From contig CAVYUP010000008.1 in NCBI GenBank assembly GCA_963771705.1, forward strand, positions 1 through 64,000: a stretch of 64,000 nucleotides of DNA. The letters run 5' to 3'. This document shows, in pieces, positions 21,649 to 31,149 of this stretch. The notes below the pieces were generated by a model. The model was not told where the DNA came from. It was given only the letters and a program-made list of their open reading frames with translations, and did no database searches. Source of the stretch: DATFVA01 sp963771705. GTDB lineage: Bacteria > Bacteroidota > Ignavibacteria > Ignavibacteriales > Ignavibacteriaceae. Each line of letters opens with the position of its first letter. Within the stretch, counting starts at the first letter, position 1. The translations under genes were made by a program, and so were the position numbers.

Positions 21649-22694
21649 TTAAACCAAAAAATTTATTAATTGTAAGAACCGACCGTATTGGAGATGTCGT
21701 TCTCTCTCTGCCCCTGGCTTCGATCATCAAAAAGCACATCCCCGACTGCAGAATAACTTTTTTGGTACGAAACTACACCAGGGCTCTTGTAGATAATAAT
21801 CCTTATATTGATGAAATAATCATCCTCAAGGAAAGTCGTAAAAAGATTCCTATAAGACAGAACGTAGCTAACATTGCCCATTATAATTTTGACTCAGCGG
21901 TAATCGTTTACCCTACATTTGTAACCTCACTTATCATTTATCTGAGCAAAATAAAAAACAGGATCGGGACAGGATACCGCTGGTATTCATTTTTGTTCAA
22001 TCATAAAATATACGAACACAGAAAGTATGCGGAGAAGCATGAACTGGAATATAATGTAAACCTGTTGAGTAAATTCGGTATTGAAGAAAAAGTAAATCCT
22101 AATAATGTTGAATTTGACCTTATTCCGGACCAGTCCAGTGAAGATAACATTAATGAGATTCTCCATAGATCTGAAATAAATACGGGGGAGCCCATAATAA
22201 TAATACACCCCGGGAGCGGGGGAAGCTCGGTAGATCTTCCACAGCAGAAGTTCAGAGAATTGGTTGAGAGACTATCGAGGGATCTTACCCAGAATATTAT
22301 ACTCACAGGAAGCGACAGAGAAAAATATCTTTGTGAAAATCTCAAACTACGTTCAGGAATTCTTAACCTTGCAGGAAAACTCGACCTGCCTGAAATGATC
22401 GCTCTGATAAATAAATGCTCAATTTTTATTTCAAACTCTACTGGTCCCATCCACATTGCTGCGGCTCTCGGCAAATATACCATTGGCTTTTATCCCCGGA
22501 TTGCTGCCTGCTCAGCTGACAGATGGGGTCCCTACACAAATAAAAAAGTCATTTTTTCGCCAAAAATCGAATGTTCCGATTGCACGAGGGAACAGTGCGG
22601 CCGTTTAGATTGTATGAACAGCATCGAAGTGACCGATATCTTTTATGAAACAGAAAAAATTTATAAGTTTATTCAAGACGAACGGAGAAAATAG
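21645..22694 (+). CDS. Family 9 glycosyltransferase (ADP-heptose:LPS heptosyltransferase-like)
   Basis: This is a 349-aa GT-B enzyme. LLIVRTDRIGDVVLSLPLA at the N-terminus is the WaaC/WaaF signature. IIIHPGSGGSSVDLP begins the second domain, and ISNSTGPIHIAAALG is the C-terminal donor-binding loop. The tail has conserved cysteines (CSDCTREQCGRLDC). It adds heptose or a similar sugar to the lipopolysaccharide core at the inner membrane; the actual sugar is not determinable. A second family-9 gene is cut by the right window edge. Confidence 0.9.
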   Translation: MIKPKNLLIVRTDRIGDVVLSLPLASIIKKHIPDCRITFLVRNYTRALVDNNPYIDEIIILKESRKKIPIRQNVANIAHYNFDSAVIVYPTFVTSLIIYLSKIKNRIGTGYRWYSFLFNHKIYEHRKYAEKHELEYNVNLLSKFGIEEKVNPNNVEFDLIPDQSSEDNINEILHRSEINTGEPIIIIHPGSGGSSVDLPQQKFRELVERLSRDLTQNIILTGSDREKYLCENLKLRSGILNLAGKLDLPEMIALINKCSIFISNSTGPIHIAAALGKYTIGFYPRIAACSADRWGPYTNKKVIFSPKIECSDCTREQCGRLDCMNSIEVTDIFYETEKIYKFIQDERRK

Positions 22695-23492
22695 ATGCTC
22701 AGGAAACATTTGCTGTTATTTTTATTACTGCCAGTTATATCTTTTGCCGCTTCCGGCAGCGATACAACAAGTAGTGATCCTGAATTCAGAACTCTTGAAA
22801 ATAATGCTTTTAAGGTTGGCGAAAAACTTACCTTCGATGTTAAATACGGATTTGTGACCGCAGGAATTGCCACAATGGAAGTTCCCCAGATGAGGAGAAT
22901 ATCCGGCAGGGAAGCCTACCATGTTACTTTTGAGGTTAACTCTGTACCAAGCTTTGACTGGATATATAAGGTTCGTGATCGTTATGAAACTTATATTGAC
23001 GCAAAAGGACTTTTCCCCTGGAGATTTGAGCAGCACATCAGGGAGGGAGGATATAGTCGTGACTTTTCAGCTTTCTTTGACCAGAGAAAAGGAAATGCGA
23101 AGACCAGTGAGGGTGAATATAAAATTCCAAAATACGTAAACGACATCGTATCCGCATTTTACCTTGCGAGAACATTCGATTATTCAAACCTCAAAATAAA
23201 TGACCGGATCCATCTTAAAAACTTTTACAAGGATAAGGTGTATGATCTTGATGTACGCTATCTGGGAAAAGAAACGATTGACGTAGCCGCTGGAACTTTT
23301 AAATGTATCGTTGTTGAACCCCTGGTTCAGGAAGGCGGACTCTTTAAAAGTGAGGGGAGCATAGTTGTCTGGCTTACAGATGATGAACTAAAAATTCCTG
23401 TAAAGGTTAAGACTAAAGTGGTTATTGGTTCTATTGATGCTGAGTTGACAGCCTATGAAGGACTAAAGGGCAAGCTCACTTCAAAACAATAA
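22695..23492 (+). CDS. Exported DUF3108 protein
   Basis: This is a 265-aa periplasmic protein with a signal peptide (MLRKHLLLFLLLPVISFAAS). The DUF3108 domain is recognised from GEKLTFDVKYGFVTAGIATM, DRYETYIDAKGLFPWRF, DFSAFFDQRKG and EPLVQEGGLFKSEG. The family is typical of Bacteroidota and Proteobacteria; it has no known biochemical role. It starts immediately after the preceding heptosyltransferase stop codon (TAG-ATG), so the two genes are coupled, suggesting an envelope role. Confidence 0.85.
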   Translation: MLRKHLLLFLLLPVISFAASGSDTTSSDPEFRTLENNAFKVGEKLTFDVKYGFVTAGIATMEVPQMRRISGREAYHVTFEVNSVPSFDWIYKVRDRYETYIDAKGLFPWRFEQHIREGGYSRDFSAFFDQRKGNAKTSEGEYKIPKYVNDIVSAFYLARTFDYSNLKINDRIHLKNFYKDKVYDLDVRYLGKETIDVAAGTFKCIVVEPLVQEGGLFKSEGSIVVWLTDDELKIPVKVKTKVVIGSIDAELTAYEGLKGKLTSKQ

Positions 23493-23534
23493 TCATTTAA
23501 TCCACTATAAACCTGTTAAATAGGAAAATGACGC

Positions 23535-23559
23535 CCATTTAATTATTTTCACTAAATGG
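23535..23559 (+). promoter_or_regulatory. hairpin covering the start codon of the CPBP protease gene
   Basis: CCATTTA (23535-23541) pairs perfectly with TAAATGG (23553-23559) around an 11-base loop. The ATG start of the downstream gene is inside the right arm. Such a hairpin would be expected to dampen initiation. The effect is inferred. Confidence 0.4.
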
Positions 23560-24536
23560 ATGATTATAATTCACAGCCGGACCCTTCAAATGAGGGTCCC
23601 GATAAAAATAAAGAAATAAAAAACGATGACAGAGGGGATTCCGGCGAAGGAATCCAGCCCCAGATAAACCCTATTGCAGCTGCTTTTATTGGTCTTATCG
23701 GCGGCTTTATTCTATACCAGGTTGTCGGCGGGGTTATTACGATCCTTATATTCGGTATGAACCTGGAAAATGCCCCTGTCAACGCGGTAAGACTAATGAC
23801 AATGGCCGGACAGATCCTCTTCATGCTCCTGCCTGCTTTATTATTTTCAAAATTGTTCTACATAGATGTATCAGCTGTTATCAGAACGAGAGTTCCATCC
23901 TGGAAAGAATTTGCTCTATTCGGCATTGGAATAATAATCCTTACCCCGCTGCTGCAGTATTTCATCACTGTTCAGAATTATCTTATTGACATCTGGGCGG
24001 TAAGTTCCCCTTTCATAAATTCGATCAAATCAGCTCTCGATTCTTTAAATGACCTTGTAGAAAAGACTTACGGCAATTTATTGACCGCGCATAATGCCTA
24101 CGAGGCGTTCCTTGTTATTCTGGTAGTTGCCGTTATCCCCGCGCTCTGCGAGGAGACAATGTTCAGAGGATTTATACAGAAAAGCTTCGAATTAAAGATA
24201 AAACCCGTATGGGCCGCCCTTATCACCGCAATATTCTTCGGAATTTATCATTTTAACCCTTACGGTATGATACCATTAATTATTCTAGGGTTTTATTTCG
24301 GCTTTGCCGCATATATGAGCAATTCTATTCTGGTTCCAATGAGTCTTCATTTTACCAATAATTTTATTGCAATAATGGTATATTTTCTCATTGGAAATGA
24401 AGACCTGATTAATTCCAAACCAGGAACTGATATAGATTTGAATTCGGCGATATTAATGATAATATTATTATCTCTTATGATGGCAGGTCTGATTATCACA
24501 ATTAGAAAATTTTACTCAAAACAGATTATTACTTAA
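23556..24536 (+). CDS. CPBP-family intramembrane metalloprotease
   Basis: This is a 326-aa multi-pass membrane protein with a charged, proline-rich N-terminal tail of about 40 residues. The active-site motif EETMFRGF (EExxxR) is followed by HFNPYG and SLHFTNNFIA histidines, as in CAAX/Abi proteases. Targets are unknown; members process prenylated or bacteriocin-related peptides in other organisms. No ribosome site is seen and the ATG lies in a hairpin, so translation may be weak. It heads a run of genes towards cdsA. Confidence 0.87.
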   Translation: MDDYNSQPDPSNEGPDKNKEIKNDDRGDSGEGIQPQINPIAAAFIGLIGGFILYQVVGGVITILIFGMNLENAPVNAVRLMTMAGQILFMLLPALLFSKLFYIDVSAVIRTRVPSWKEFALFGIGIIILTPLLQYFITVQNYLIDIWAVSSPFINSIKSALDSLNDLVEKTYGNLLTAHNAYEAFLVILVVAVIPALCEETMFRGFIQKSFELKIKPVWAALITAIFFGIYHFNPYGMIPLIILGFYFGFAAYMSNSILVPMSLHFTNNFIAIMVYFLIGNEDLINSKPGTDIDLNSAILMIILLSLMMAGLIITIRKFYSKQIIT

Positions 24537-24545
24537 GGAGGATAT

Positions 24546-24902
24546 ATGCCTGTATGCCCTAATTGCGAATACGAATATGTTGAAGGAATTACCATTTGCC
24601 CCGACTGCGGTACCAGGCTTGTGGACGATGAATACTTTGTGCAGCCAGAAGAATGGACCGAAGAAAACTGGCAGGTGGTTTACACCTCTGGTCAGGAATA
24701 TGACGTTGAAATGCTGAGGGATAACCTGGAAAGTGCAGGTATAAAAACCTCGATACTCTCACAAAAGGACAGGAATTTTCCAGCACCGGGGGATTTTTCC
24801 CTGGTAAAGTTATACGTCAGAAATGAAGATGTTAAGTCGGCTCTGAACTTTATTGAAGATATAAAGAACCAGGCGAGCAGTGAAGAAAACGAAGAAGAAT
24901 AA
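24546..24902 (+). CDS. Zinc-ribbon DUF2007 protein
   Basis: This is a 118-aa cytoplasmic protein. Two CxxC pairs (CPNC and CPDC) near the N-terminus form a zinc ribbon. The rest is the DUF2007 putative signal-transducing domain: WQVVYTSGQEYDVEMLRDNLESAG and KLYVRNEDVKSALNFIE. The protein family is a PII-like ferredoxin fold. An AGGAGG site precedes the ATG. It sits in an operon between the protease and cdsA. Its partner is unknown. Confidence 0.88.
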   Translation: MPVCPNCEYEYVEGITICPDCGTRLVDDEYFVQPEEWTEENWQVVYTSGQEYDVEMLRDNLESAGIKTSILSQKDRNFPAPGDFSLVKLYVRNEDVKSALNFIEDIKNQASSEENEEE

Positions 24903-24908
24903 TTCCTG

Positions 24909-25730
24909 ATGGCGCTGGGCAACACAACTCAGAGAGTACTAGTTTCCCTTGCTGCTATACCGATTATCCTTGCGGTAAGCTATTTCGGGGGAATATATTT
25001 TTTCCTGTTTACAGCTATAATAGCTATTGTTTCTTTCTTTGAATTCAGCCGCTTTGTGAAAAATAAGACCGTTTATGTTAACACAGGAATCGGTATAATT
25101 TTCATCCTGCTTCTTCTTGTGAACGTTTTTTTTCATTACCTTGATACATACTACCTCATACTTGCACTAACAATTATTCTTACTCTGTTTGAGTTATTCA
25201 GGAATAAAGGTTCAGCGATATTAAATATCGGGGCAACCCTGCTCGGTATATTATATATAGGTTTTTTTGCTGATGCCCTGCTATCAATCAGGGAATTTTA
25301 CCCCAGGATTGATTATTTGTATCAGCGCGGCGGCTTCCTAATAATTTCCATACTTGCCGCAATCTGGATCTGTGATTCAGCGGCATTCTTCGGAGGCACC
25401 AGTCTTGGAAAACATAAGCTTTTTCCACGTGTAAGTCCCAAAAAGAGCTGGGAAGGCGCCATATTCGGCTTTTTTTTCTCCATTTTGACGATGCTGCTGG
25501 CAAAAGTAATTATTTTAGACTTCCTTAGCTGGACATCAGTAGTTATTTTTGGTATAATTATCGGAACAATAGGTCAGATTGGAGACCTTGTTGAATCTCT
25601 CTTTAAACGTGACGCCGGAGTTAAAGATTCTTCAGGGATAATTCCGGGTCATGGAGGAATTTTCGACAGATTTGATTCTCTCCTTTATACTGCACCTGTA
25701 ATTCTGCTTTACCTTAAATTTTTTGTCTGA
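24909..25730 (+). CDS. cdsA: Phosphatidate cytidylyltransferase
   Basis: This is a 273-aa integral membrane enzyme making CDP-diacylglycerol from CTP and phosphatidic acid, the branch point of phospholipid synthesis. Eight or so hydrophobic segments are visible. The signature lies near the C-terminus: SPKKSWEGAIFG, then IGDLVESLFKRDAGVKDSSG and PGHGGIFDRFDS. Length is typical. The gene follows DUF2007 by 6 bases and is upstream of rimO in one run. Confidence 0.95.
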   Translation: MALGNTTQRVLVSLAAIPIILAVSYFGGIYFFLFTAIIAIVSFFEFSRFVKNKTVYVNTGIGIIFILLLLVNVFFHYLDTYYLILALTIILTLFELFRNKGSAILNIGATLLGILYIGFFADALLSIREFYPRIDYLYQRGGFLIISILAAIWICDSAAFFGGTSLGKHKLFPRVSPKKSWEGAIFGFFFSILTMLLAKVIILDFLSWTSVVIFGIIIGTIGQIGDLVESLFKRDAGVKDSSGIIPGHGGIFDRFDSLLYTAPVILLYLKFFV

Positions 25731-25743
25731 AACATAGATTTGT

Positions 25744-27060
25744 ATGAGTAATAAACATAAATCGGGTGTTAGTATAATTACGCTCGGATGTTCAAAGAAT
25801 ACAGTGGATTCTGAAAGACTGATGAACCAGATTAAGCTTAATAAATTTAAGCTGAACGATAATCCGGAAGACTCGGACACGGTTATAATAAATACCTGCG
25901 GTTTTATAGAGACAGCAAAGCAAGAGTCAATTAATACAATCCTGAACGCGGTTTCACTTAAAAACCAGGGAAATCTGAAGAAGGTTATTGTAGCAGGATG
26001 TCTTTCTGAAAGATATATGGAAGACCTGCGTGGAGAGATTCCCGAAGTCGATTCCTGGTTCGGGACTGAAAAATATGAAGATATTCTCAATGAACTTGGC
26101 GGGGAATTAAAATATGAACTTCTTGGAGAAAGAGTTCTTTCATCTCCCTCTCACACCGCCTACCTTAAGATTTCCGAGGGATGCGATCACCCCTGTTCAT
26201 TCTGCGCCATTCCTTTAATGCGGGGAAAACACAAATCAAAATCTATTGAAGAACTTGTGAGGGAAACAGAATTCCTAGCCAGGAATAACGCAAAAGAGCT
26301 GGTGCTAATTGCCCAGGATACAACGGATTATGGTAAGGATATATACGGCAGAAAGATGATTGCTGAGCTCCTGAAAAGGTTAAGCGCAGTAGACGGTATT
26401 CGATGGATCCGTTTAATGTATGCCTATCCTTCACAATTCCCGGATGAACTTATCGATGAAATCGCCGGCAATCCAAAGGTTTGTAAATATGTCGATATTC
26501 CTCTTCAACACATATCTGATAATGTTTTGAAATCTATGAGGAGAGGAGTTACAGCAAAAAGAACGAGAGACCTGATAAAGAAACTAAAAGACCGGATACC
26601 TGGTATCACGATAAGAACAACTTTTATTGTCGGTTACCCGAATGAGGGTGAGGAAGAATTCAGAGAGCTATGTGAGTTTGTTAAAGAAACAGAATTTGAT
26701 AGAATTGGAACATTCACATTTTCTATGGAAGAAAATACCAGCAGCTTTATTCTTGGTGATCCTGTGCCCGAAAAGGTTAAGCAGGAAAGAAAAAATACTC
26801 TGATGGAAATTCAGAAAGAAATATCATTAAAGATAAATGGAAGGTTTCAGGGAAGTAATCTTGAAGTTGTGATTGAGGGAAAAGAAGGAGATTATTATAT
26901 AGGGAGATCATACCGCGACGCTCCTGAGGTTGACGGTGAAGTTCTTATTCCCTCCAACGGCAGAAAACTAAAACCGGGTGAGTTTTATACTGTTGATGTT
27001 TTTGATTATAATGAATATGATTTATATGCTAACATTTCCCGGAACGGGATAAAAAAATGA
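25744..27060 (+). CDS. rimO: Ribosomal protein S12 methylthiotransferase RimO
   Basis: This is a 438-aa radical-SAM methylthiotransferase that modifies an Asp of ribosomal protein S12. The N-terminal UPF0004 cysteines are in LGCSKN, NTCGFIETAKQ, and AGCLSERY. The radical-SAM motif C147-DHP-C151-SF-C154 sits in SEGCDHPCSFCAIPLMRG. The C-terminal TRAM domain includes EGDYYIGRSYRDAPEVDGEV. It is the paralogue of the miaB gene about 10 kb upstream. It overlaps the next gene by 4 bases. Confidence 0.96.
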   Translation: MSNKHKSGVSIITLGCSKNTVDSERLMNQIKLNKFKLNDNPEDSDTVIINTCGFIETAKQESINTILNAVSLKNQGNLKKVIVAGCLSERYMEDLRGEIPEVDSWFGTEKYEDILNELGGELKYELLGERVLSSPSHTAYLKISEGCDHPCSFCAIPLMRGKHKSKSIEELVRETEFLARNNAKELVLIAQDTTDYGKDIYGRKMIAELLKRLSAVDGIRWIRLMYAYPSQFPDELIDEIAGNPKVCKYVDIPLQHISDNVLKSMRRGVTAKRTRDLIKKLKDRIPGITIRTTFIVGYPNEGEEEFRELCEFVKETEFDRIGTFTFSMEENTSSFILGDPVPEKVKQERKNTLMEIQKEISLKINGRFQGSNLEVVIEGKEGDYYIGRSYRDAPEVDGEVLIPSNGRKLKPGEFYTVDVFDYNEYDLYANISRNGIKK

Positions 27061-28334
27061 AAAATTTATTAAAAATCATTCTGTTTTTTCTATTATGCCA
27101 ATCGTTATATGCTCAGGTTGAAACTGCTGATCAACCTGATGAGACCAGAACTCTCCCGAAATTCTATCATGACTATCTCAACTTTAATACACCTGACAGC
27201 TCGACTACAAGGGTAGATGCTTTTATACAGGTACCCTATAACCAAATACAATTTGTAAAATCCGATAAAGGATTTACTGCGAGCTACACTATTACCATAT
27301 CTGTATTTAATGAGAGCAGGGACAAACTGATAGTTGAGAAGGTATGGAACGAGGAAGTTAACGAAAAAGACTTTGAACAGACCAATAGCCAAAATAATTA
27401 TAACCTGAGCTTTAAGTCGTTTTTTCTTGCTCCCGGTTCATATATAATAAGGAGTTCTGTAGAGGATAAAGAATCGAAGAAGGAGTATTCTACTGAAAAC
27501 CCCTTTAAGGTAAGGTCGCTGGAAGAACCACCGGCATTAAGTGATGTTATTTTTATTGCGAAGATGTCGGCTGACGGAGACGCAAAAAAAATACTTCCAA
27601 ATGTATCCGGGAATGTGGCAACTCAAAAAGAGGGTGTTCCCGTATTTTTTGAGGCATACTCAGATTCCGCCAGGGATATGAGAATGGAATACATAATTAC
27701 AAATGATAAAGAGGATGTAATTTTTCAGAGCAACGAAGCTCAGCATCTCGATTCCGGGAAAACCCAGATTTTCCACACGATAAAGGACAGTTCAATAAGT
27801 CTCGGCAAATACCTTTTAACAATCTCACTCCTTAACAACAAAGGTGTTGCGGTTGCCTCTACAAACAAAGGTTTCTATTCAAGATGGAGCGGTGTTCCTA
27901 CTACTGTAAAAGATCTTGATCTTGCGGTTGATCAAATGGTATACATTGCTTCTCAATCGGAGCTCGACTACATAAAGGACGCGAAGACGAAGGAAGAAAA
28001 AACGAAAAGGTACCTGGAATTCTGGAAGAAGAAAGATCCCAGTCCCTCTACTGAAGAAAATGAAGTATTCAATGAATATTACCGCAGAATTGAATATGCT
28101 AATCAGCATTTTTCTCATTATGTAAAAGGCTGGAAAACCGATCGGGGAATGGTCTTTATTCTGCTAGGTGCACCTAATAACGTAGACCGTCATCCTTTCG
28201 ATGTGGATTCAAAGCCTTATGAGATCTGGCAGTATTACCAGATGAACAAACAGTTTGTTTTTGTTGACGAGAACGGCTTTGGAGATTACAGGCTTATAAC
28301 CCCCCTATACGGGGATGATTATCGCTACAGGTAG
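27057..28334 (+). CDS. GWxTD-domain exported protein
   Basis: This is a 425-aa protein with a signal peptide (leader ends SLYAQ). The C-terminal GWxTD domain contains HYVKGWKTDRGMVFILLG and YEIWQYYQMNKQFVFVD. GWxTD proteins are common in Bacteroidota and related groups, usually secreted or outer-membrane associated, with no known activity. It overlaps rimO by 4 bases (ATGA) and precedes a PfkB kinase by 2 bases, so it is part of that operon. Confidence 0.88.
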   Translation: MKNLLKIILFFLLCQSLYAQVETADQPDETRTLPKFYHDYLNFNTPDSSTTRVDAFIQVPYNQIQFVKSDKGFTASYTITISVFNESRDKLIVEKVWNEEVNEKDFEQTNSQNNYNLSFKSFFLAPGSYIIRSSVEDKESKKEYSTENPFKVRSLEEPPALSDVIFIAKMSADGDAKKILPNVSGNVATQKEGVPVFFEAYSDSARDMRMEYIITNDKEDVIFQSNEAQHLDSGKTQIFHTIKDSSISLGKYLLTISLLNNKGVAVASTNKGFYSRWSGVPTTVKDLDLAVDQMVYIASQSELDYIKDAKTKEEKTKRYLEFWKKKDPSPSTEENEVFNEYYRRIEYANQHFSHYVKGWKTDRGMVFILLGAPNNVDRHPFDVDSKPYEIWQYYQMNKQFVFVDENGFGDYRLITPLYGDDYRYR

Positions 28335-28336
28335 AT

Positions 28337-29302
28337 ATGATTGTAACCGTTACTTTAAATCCGCTGCTTGAAAGAAGATATTCATTTAAGAGCATCAATT
28401 ATCCCGGCAGCAACAGGAATGGAGAACTGCTTCTCCAGGCAGGAGGAAAGGGCTTAAATGTAAGCCGCCAGCTGAATCAGCTTGATACTCCGGGACTTGC
28501 GTTCACCTTCCTTGGCGGAATTAACGGTAAACGTATAAGAGACATTCTTAACAGAGAAGGGATTAATTTTACAGCAGTAAAAACGGATTCAGAAACCCGT
28601 GAAGGCGTAGTAATTATAGATGAAAGCAAAAAGCATATAACAAGTTTGTTCGGGAAAAATCCCGATATATCTTCTGATGAAGCAGATGAGTTCAAAGAAA
28701 AACTCGATAAAATAATTCAAAATTGTGAGATAGTTATATTTTCCGGAAGTTCTCCCTCCAAAAATACCGAGGATATTATTGCCTTCGGTATTGAGGCTGC
28801 CAACCGGTACGATAAAATTTCTATCTGTGATACCTATGGAGATCACCTGCGGAACTGCATAGATGCGGGGCCTACGATACTGCACAATAACATGGGGGAA
28901 CTGAGGGATTCGCTGAAGGTTGAATTAGATTCTGAGGACAGCATAATTTCTTTTATGGACGAACTATATAAAAAGGGTATTAAGCAGAGCTATCTTACGA
29001 ACGGGGAAAAGTTCTTTTATTCCTCTAACTTCGATTTTCATTTTAAGGCAGTCCCTCCGTTGGTGGAGACATTTGATTCCATTGGAAGCGGCGACAGCTT
29101 TATGGCAGGAATTATATACAGCTGGCACAACGATTTGACTTTTGAAGAAGGATTAAAATTAGCAGTTTCGCTGGGTGCACAGAATGCTTCAAGGAAAGAT
29201 GCCGGCAATGTCCCTCTAAGGGATGCTGATAAACTGATTGATATAGTTGAAGTTGTTCCAATAGGCAAGAAAATGAAAACTTTAGATGTTACGCCTCGTT
29301 AA
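28337..29302 (+). CDS. 1-phosphofructokinase-type PfkB sugar kinase
   Basis: This is a 321-aa PfkB/ribokinase family sugar kinase. It starts MIVTVTLNPLLERRYSF, has the GGKGLNVSRQLNQLD signature, and a catalytic DSIGSGDSFMAGI, where most relatives have GAGDSF. IFSGSSPSK and IPLRDADK-like segments complete it. It may phosphorylate fructose-1-phosphate, tagatose-6-phosphate or a related sugar. It overlaps the next gene by 17 bases. Confidence 0.88.
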   Translation: MIVTVTLNPLLERRYSFKSINYPGSNRNGELLLQAGGKGLNVSRQLNQLDTPGLAFTFLGGINGKRIRDILNREGINFTAVKTDSETREGVVIIDESKKHITSLFGKNPDISSDEADEFKEKLDKIIQNCEIVIFSGSSPSKNTEDIIAFGIEAANRYDKISICDTYGDHLRNCIDAGPTILHNNMGELRDSLKVELDSEDSIISFMDELYKKGIKQSYLTNGEKFFYSSNFDFHFKAVPPLVETFDSIGSGDSFMAGIIYSWHNDLTFEEGLKLAVSLGAQNASRKDAGNVPLRDADKLIDIVEVVPIGKKMKTLDVTPR

Positions 29303-31049
29303 ATACATACCCGTCTTTTTATTATTCATTTCTTCATTGTCAGCACAGGTTATTAAAGATTTCAATGTTGATGGCAACCGTGTTTTTGATGATGACGATT
29401 ATTTTAACTGGAGCGGTCTGAATACAGGAGAAAAGTATTCTCAGAACCTCCTGGACACCCTGAAGAACAATATCGCGGTAGAGCTCGGTAAAAGGGGATA
29501 TCTTGAAAGCGGGTTCGATACTGCTTTTGCAGTACTTTCTCCAGATTCACAGGGAGTAACCTTAAACCTTTCCATTGATGAGGGGAGGCCCACTTACATA
29601 AATCATTTCACCTATACCGAAGCTGATTCGGAAGATACTGTAAAAATACTTCCTCTTTTTGACTTCCTGGAGGGAGAAATATTCAATAAATCAGATCTTG
29701 AAACCTCCATTGCAAATTCTCTCAGTTACTATGAAAACTCCGGGAATCCCTTCGCTAAAGTTATTATCAACTCGGTTTACGTTTATTATGATTCTCTGAA
29801 GGATGAAAGTCTGGCAGACATATATATTGATTTCAAAAAAGGAGAGAACCGGAAGATCGACAGGGTTGAAATAACAGGGAATTCCTCCACCAAAGATTAT
29901 GTAATTATGCGTGAGCTCAGGCTGAATAAAGGAGAGATATACTCACAGTCTAAAATTGATGAACTCCCCAAAAGGTTGAACAGGCTCCGTTTCTTTGAAC
30001 CGGTCAGTCCGCCGCAGTTCTTTATAAACAGTGAAGGGGAGGGAGTCCTTTCGTTAAACGTTAAAGAGAAACAGACAAATAATTTTGACGGAATAATCGG
30101 TTACATCCCCGGAACAAAAGACAATGAAAAGGGCTACTTTACAGGTCTTGTAGACATTAGTATGCGGAATCTTTTCGGAACCGGACGGGCGGCTGCTGTA
30201 AGATGGCAGCAGTTTGACCGATACTCACAGGAACTTGAACTAAAATATCTCGAGCCCTGGCTATTCGGTTATCCTTTTAACATCAACGGCGATTTTTATC
30301 AGCGCAAGCAGGATTCAACTTATGTACAGAGAAAAATCGGAGGATCATTAGAATATCTTGCAACAGAAGATATTTCTGCATCGGTACTCATCTCATCTGA
30401 ACGTGTAATTCCCACGATTAACAAAAATCCAATGCAAACCGTTTTTAACAGCAGTGCTTTAACCACAGGATTGAACCTTAAATTCGATAGCAGAGATGAC
30501 CCGTATTCACCAACCGGGGGATTGTTATTTCTTACTTCCTATTCGTTCAGCCGTAAAAGGATATACGGACCAAAAGAATTTATAACAGCAGAAATAAAAA
30601 CAAATTTAAACCTGCAGAGGTTTGCCCTCGATATCGGCAGTTATTACCAACTTTTCAACAGACAGATTGTAGCGTTAAGTCTTCACGGTAAAGAATTAAG
30701 AGGATCATTTTTTGAGGATAGTGATTTATTCAGGCTTGGCGGAACCAATACACTTAGAGGATACAGAGAAAACCAGTTCCTTGGTTCAAGGATCGGCTGG
30801 GGCAACCTTGAATATCGTCTCCTTTTAACAAGGAGGACATTTGCCTTTCTCTTTTTTGATGCTGGATATTATTACAGAAAACCTGAACCCGAACGAAACA
30901 TTCTAGAACAGGAAGGTTTCAAAACAGGGTATGGCGTTGGGCTGAATATTGAAACAGGTGTTGGTGTGCTCGCTGTAAGTTTTGCGCTGGCAGCGGGAGA
31001 TTCCTTCTCTGACGGTAAAATTCATTTCGGTATAGTAAACGAATTCTAA
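29286..31049 (+). CDS. Omp85-superfamily outer-membrane protein
   Basis: This is a 587-aa protein with a signal peptide (leader LLFISSLSAQ). The N-terminal 240 residues look like POTRA repeats (INHFTYTEADSE, IDRVEITGNSSTKDYVIMRE). A C-terminal beta-barrel includes the Omp85 motif GGTNTLRGYRENQF. It ends IHFGIVNEF, with aromatic terminal residue as needed for barrel insertion. It could assist in membrane protein assembly (BamA/TamA-like) or be a related translocator. It is shorter than canonical BamA. Confidence 0.87.
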   Translation: MLRLVKYIPVFLLFISSLSAQVIKDFNVDGNRVFDDDDYFNWSGLNTGEKYSQNLLDTLKNNIAVELGKRGYLESGFDTAFAVLSPDSQGVTLNLSIDEGRPTYINHFTYTEADSEDTVKILPLFDFLEGEIFNKSDLETSIANSLSYYENSGNPFAKVIINSVYVYYDSLKDESLADIYIDFKKGENRKIDRVEITGNSSTKDYVIMRELRLNKGEIYSQSKIDELPKRLNRLRFFEPVSPPQFFINSEGEGVLSLNVKEKQTNNFDGIIGYIPGTKDNEKGYFTGLVDISMRNLFGTGRAAAVRWQQFDRYSQELELKYLEPWLFGYPFNINGDFYQRKQDSTYVQRKIGGSLEYLATEDISASVLISSERVIPTINKNPMQTVFNSSALTTGLNLKFDSRDDPYSPTGGLLFLTSYSFSRKRIYGPKEFITAEIKTNLNLQRFALDIGSYYQLFNRQIVALSLHGKELRGSFFEDSDLFRLGGTNTLRGYRENQFLGSRIGWGNLEYRLLLTRRTFAFLFFDAGYYYRKPEPERNILEQEGFKTGYGVGLNIETGVGVLAVSFALAAGDSFSDGKIHFGIVNEF

Positions 31050-31149
31050 TTCCCATTAATAAAATGAAATAATGGAAGACAATTCGTAATTTTTGCCAGA
31101 TAAAAATAACGAATTTAGTTTGAGCTTTTTTCTAAAACTCATTGAATGA

